Source of the DNA: Lachnospiraceae bacterium
Lineage (GTDB): Bacteria; Bacillota; Clostridia; Lachnospirales; Lachnospiraceae
DNA length: 6,777 nucleotides
Assembly: GCA_017958465.1 (NCBI GenBank)
Contig: JAGDCQ010000173.1
Location: forward strand, 1-6,777
Direction of reading: 5' to 3'
Shown: positions 5,193-6,777 of the stretch, piece after piece
Layout of the letters: each line of letters starts with the position of its first letter
Numbering within the stretch: the stretch's first letter is position 1
Notes under the pieces: model-generated
Databases searched by the model: none
What the model was told of the DNA's origin: nothing
The model's input: the letters and a program-made list of their open reading frames with translations, nothing else
Made by a program: the position numbers and the translations under genes

Positions 5193-5966
5193 ATGATAAG
5201 AGGACTTTACACGGCGTGGACAGGAATGGTAAATGAGCAGAAGCGCCTGGATGTTCTTTCTAACAACCTTGCAAATTCAGCAACCGTGGGATACAAGAAG
5301 GAGGGCGCTACAAGCCAGTCCTTCGACGAAGTTCTGACTATACGGGCAAAGAACCAGGAGCCGCGCGGCGGCGGGGCTATCGGCCAGATGAGCCTTGGTG
5401 TCAAGATCGGTGAAGTTTACACCGATTACGGCCAGGGCGCCGTAAGAGAGACGGGAAACCCCTTCGATCTAGCGCTTGAGGGCGACGGGTTCTTTACCAT
5501 CGAATATACAGACAGATACGGCCGCAACACTACGCGTTATACGCGCAACGGCGAGTTCAACATGACCCGCGACGGCTATATCACAACGGCAGACGGCCAG
5601 CATCTCCTTGGGCAGTCCGGGTGGCTGCAGGTGCCTGTGGATGCGGGTTCCATCGCTATCGATACCGAAGGCAGGGTTTTTGCGGACGGTGAAGAGATCG
5701 ATCAATTACGTCTCGCAGATTTCGAAAACTACGATTATCTCAAGAAATTCGGCGAGACCATGTATATGCCTGTTCAGGGCGCAACCGAGAAGGATGCTGA
5801 TTGCAGGGTCCTTCAGGGGTACACGGAACAATCAAATGTTAATGTTATAAACGAGATGGTAAGCCTCATAACCATCACAAGAGCGTACGAAGCAAACCAG
5901 AGAGTGGTACGCGCAATGGATTCGCTCCTTGAGGCAGACGTTAACAGTGTAGGCAGAGTACAGTGA
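5193..5966 (+). CDS. flgF: Flagellar basal-body rod protein, FlgF/FlhO type
   Basis: This 257-residue protein would be exported by the flagellar type III apparatus and build part of the rod. The N-terminal rod domain has MIRGLYTAWTGM and LDVLSNNLANSATVGYKKEG (19-38), the Flg_bb_rod signature. The middle contains TGNPFDLALEGDGFF (87-101) and TRYTRNGEFNMTRDGYITTADG (114-135), typical of FlgE/F/G proteins. The C-terminal EQSNVNVINEMVSLITITRAYEANQRVV (212-239) is the conserved domain that completes the coiled coil. AAGGA at 5182-5186 lies six bases before ATG. The position after mbl and before the flgG-like gene matches B. subtilis flhO. Separating FlgF from FlgG subtypes in Firmicutes rests partly on order, so the subtype is less certain than the family. 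Confidence 0.92.
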   Translation: MIRGLYTAWTGMVNEQKRLDVLSNNLANSATVGYKKEGATSQSFDEVLTIRAKNQEPRGGGAIGQMSLGVKIGEVYTDYGQGAVRETGNPFDLALEGDGFFTIEYTDRYGRNTTRYTRNGEFNMTRDGYITTADGQHLLGQSGWLQVPVDAGSIAIDTEGRVFADGEEIDQLRLADFENYDYLKKFGETMYMPVQGATEKDADCRVLQGYTEQSNVNVINEMVSLITITRAYEANQRVVRAMDSLLEADVNSVGRVQ

Positions 5967-5967
5967 T

Positions 5968-5982
5968 CCGCTTTTTAAGCGG
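5968..5982 (+). other. Small perfect hairpin directly after the flgF stop
   Basis: CCGCTT (5968-5973) and AAGCGG (5977-5982) pair perfectly around TTT, two bases past the TGA stop. No T-run follows, so read-through into flgG is expected. The mbl/flgF junction has a hairpin in the same place relative to the stop. Confidence 0.5.
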
Positions 5983-5995
5983 CCAGATCTAACCC

Positions 5996-6000
5996 GGAGG
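5996..6000 (+). promoter_or_regulatory. Ribosome binding site of flgG, favouring the first of two tandem ATGs
   Basis: GGAGG lies eight bases before ATG 6009 and eleven before the adjacent in-frame ATG 6012. The first has the better spacing; either gives nearly the same protein. Confidence 0.75.
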
Positions 6001-6008
6001 ATATCGAT

Positions 6009-6777
6009 ATGATGCGTTCTTTGTGGACTGCGGCATCAGGTATGATCGCCCAGCAGACCAACGTTGATACTATTTCAAACAACATTGCAAATGTTAATAC
6101 TAACGGCTTTAAGAAGCAGTCGACACAGTTCCAGTCCCTGCTTTACTCAAAGCTCCAGAGGAAAGTTACGGACAACAACGGCGATCCTAAGCCTGTTATC
6201 GGGCAGGTAGGCTCCGGCACACGTGTTTCCGGCCTTGTTTCCCGTTTTACACAGGGTAACTTTACGGAGACAGGCAATCCTTACGATCTTGCCATTGAAG
6301 GCCAGGGATTCTTTGTGGTCCAGCTCCAGAACGGTTCTGTGGGCTACACAAGGGATGGCGCGCTCAATATGAACGTGGATACCGACGGTATCACCCTTTC
6401 CACTTCGTCAGGTGCCGCACTTCTCGATGTGAACGGCGAGAAGGTGACTGTTCCGAATACTTACGATATTTCCAAAGTGACAATAGATAACGAGGGCAAC
6501 CTCTGTTATCCGGATGCGCTCAACAACCCCGAGCCCATCGGCGTAAAGATAGCTCTCGTACAGTTCAACAACCCTGCGGGTCTTGAAAAGACATCAAACT
6601 CCATCTATCTTGAGACCGCAAACTCAGGTACTCCAAGGTACGAGGAAACGGACACCGCATTAAAGCACAGCAGGATCGTGACGGGAGACCTTGAGGCATC
6701 CAACGTTCAGGTAGTGGACGAAGTAGTAAACCTTATAGTTGCGCAGCGTGCATACGAAATGAACTCCAAAGCCATCC
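6009..6777 (+). CDS. flgG: Flagellar basal-body rod protein, FlgG/FlhP type (3' end outside window)
   Basis: The 256 complete codons visible encode most of a distal-rod protein exported by the flagellar type III system. MMRSLWTAASGM and VDTISNNIANVNTNGFKKQ (19-37) form the N-terminal rod signature. TGNPYDLAIEGQGFFVV (88-104) and VGYTRDGALNMNVD (111-124) lie in the body. GDLEASNVQVVDEVVNLIVAQRAYEMNSKAI (226-256) is the start of the FlgG-type C-terminal domain. By comparison with family members of 260-270 residues, only about 20 residues appear to be missing. It is the last visible gene of the mbl-flgF-flgG run, and the 42-base gap after flgF contains a hairpin but no terminator. Confidence 0.92.
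   Translation, partial: MMRSLWTAASGMIAQQTNVDTISNNIANVNTNGFKKQSTQFQSLLYSKLQRKVTDNNGDPKPVIGQVGSGTRVSGLVSRFTQGNFTETGNPYDLAIEGQGFFVVQLQNGSVGYTRDGALNMNVDTDGITLSTSSGAALLDVNGEKVTVPNTYDISKVTIDNEGNLCYPDALNNPEPIGVKIALVQFNNPAGLEKTSNSIYLETANSGTPRYEETDTALKHSRIVTGDLEASNVQVVDEVVNLIVAQRAYEMNSKAI

Overview
The window most likely comes from a motile, Gram-positive clostridial bacterium, probably a Lachnospiraceae relative. The main reason is the order mbl/mreB-like, flgF-like, flgG-like, which matches the Bacillus subtilis mbl-flhO-flhP cluster. Strong GGAGG-type ribosome binding sites, two flagellar sigma-28 (SigD/FliA) promoter matches and a clostridial style of HisRS agree with this. All confidently called genes lie on the + strand.

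Positions 1-2504 hold a probable operon: the 3' part of histidyl-tRNA synthetase (hisS, cut by the window start), a diacylglycerol-kinase-fold lipid kinase with unusual nucleotide-binding motifs, and a GNAT acetyltransferase starting at TTG two bases after the kinase stop. Positions 2706-3884 encode a 392-residue protein with a calcium-binding-loop region and no obvious signal peptide or membrane segment; it belongs to a widespread but, to my knowledge, uncharacterised bacterial family. Positions 4162-6777 hold mbl and two flagellar rod genes; the last is cut by the window end.

The most interesting signal is non-coding. Both larger intergenic gaps (2505-2705 and 3885-4161) carry the same two-part module: a near-perfect sigma-28 promoter (TAAA-N15-GCCGATAT at 2498-2524; TAAAGTTT-N12-GCCGATAA at 3925-3952), followed at the expected start-site distance by a related hairpin of about 50 nt. 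The hairpins share an identical outer stem. Their inner stems have different sequences but still pair, and each keeps two GGA triplets exactly 19 nt apart, one of them in the apical loop. The promoter spacer sequences are unrelated, so the conservation is confined to promoter cores and transcribed segment. This fits a family of short sigma-28-dependent RNAs or attenuator leaders. Twin GGA motifs in loops suggest a CsrA-type partner, which is inference. The simpler reading, two similar intrinsic terminators, explains the T-tracts but not the promoters or the shared sequence outside the stems.

One module ends about 125 nt before the calcium-loop gene. The other lies just upstream of a strong sigma-A promoter (TTGAAT-N16-TATAAT) that drives mbl through a structured leader. 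The region could therefore connect motility regulation to the calcium-loop protein, the MreB-type cytoskeleton and the flagellar rod.
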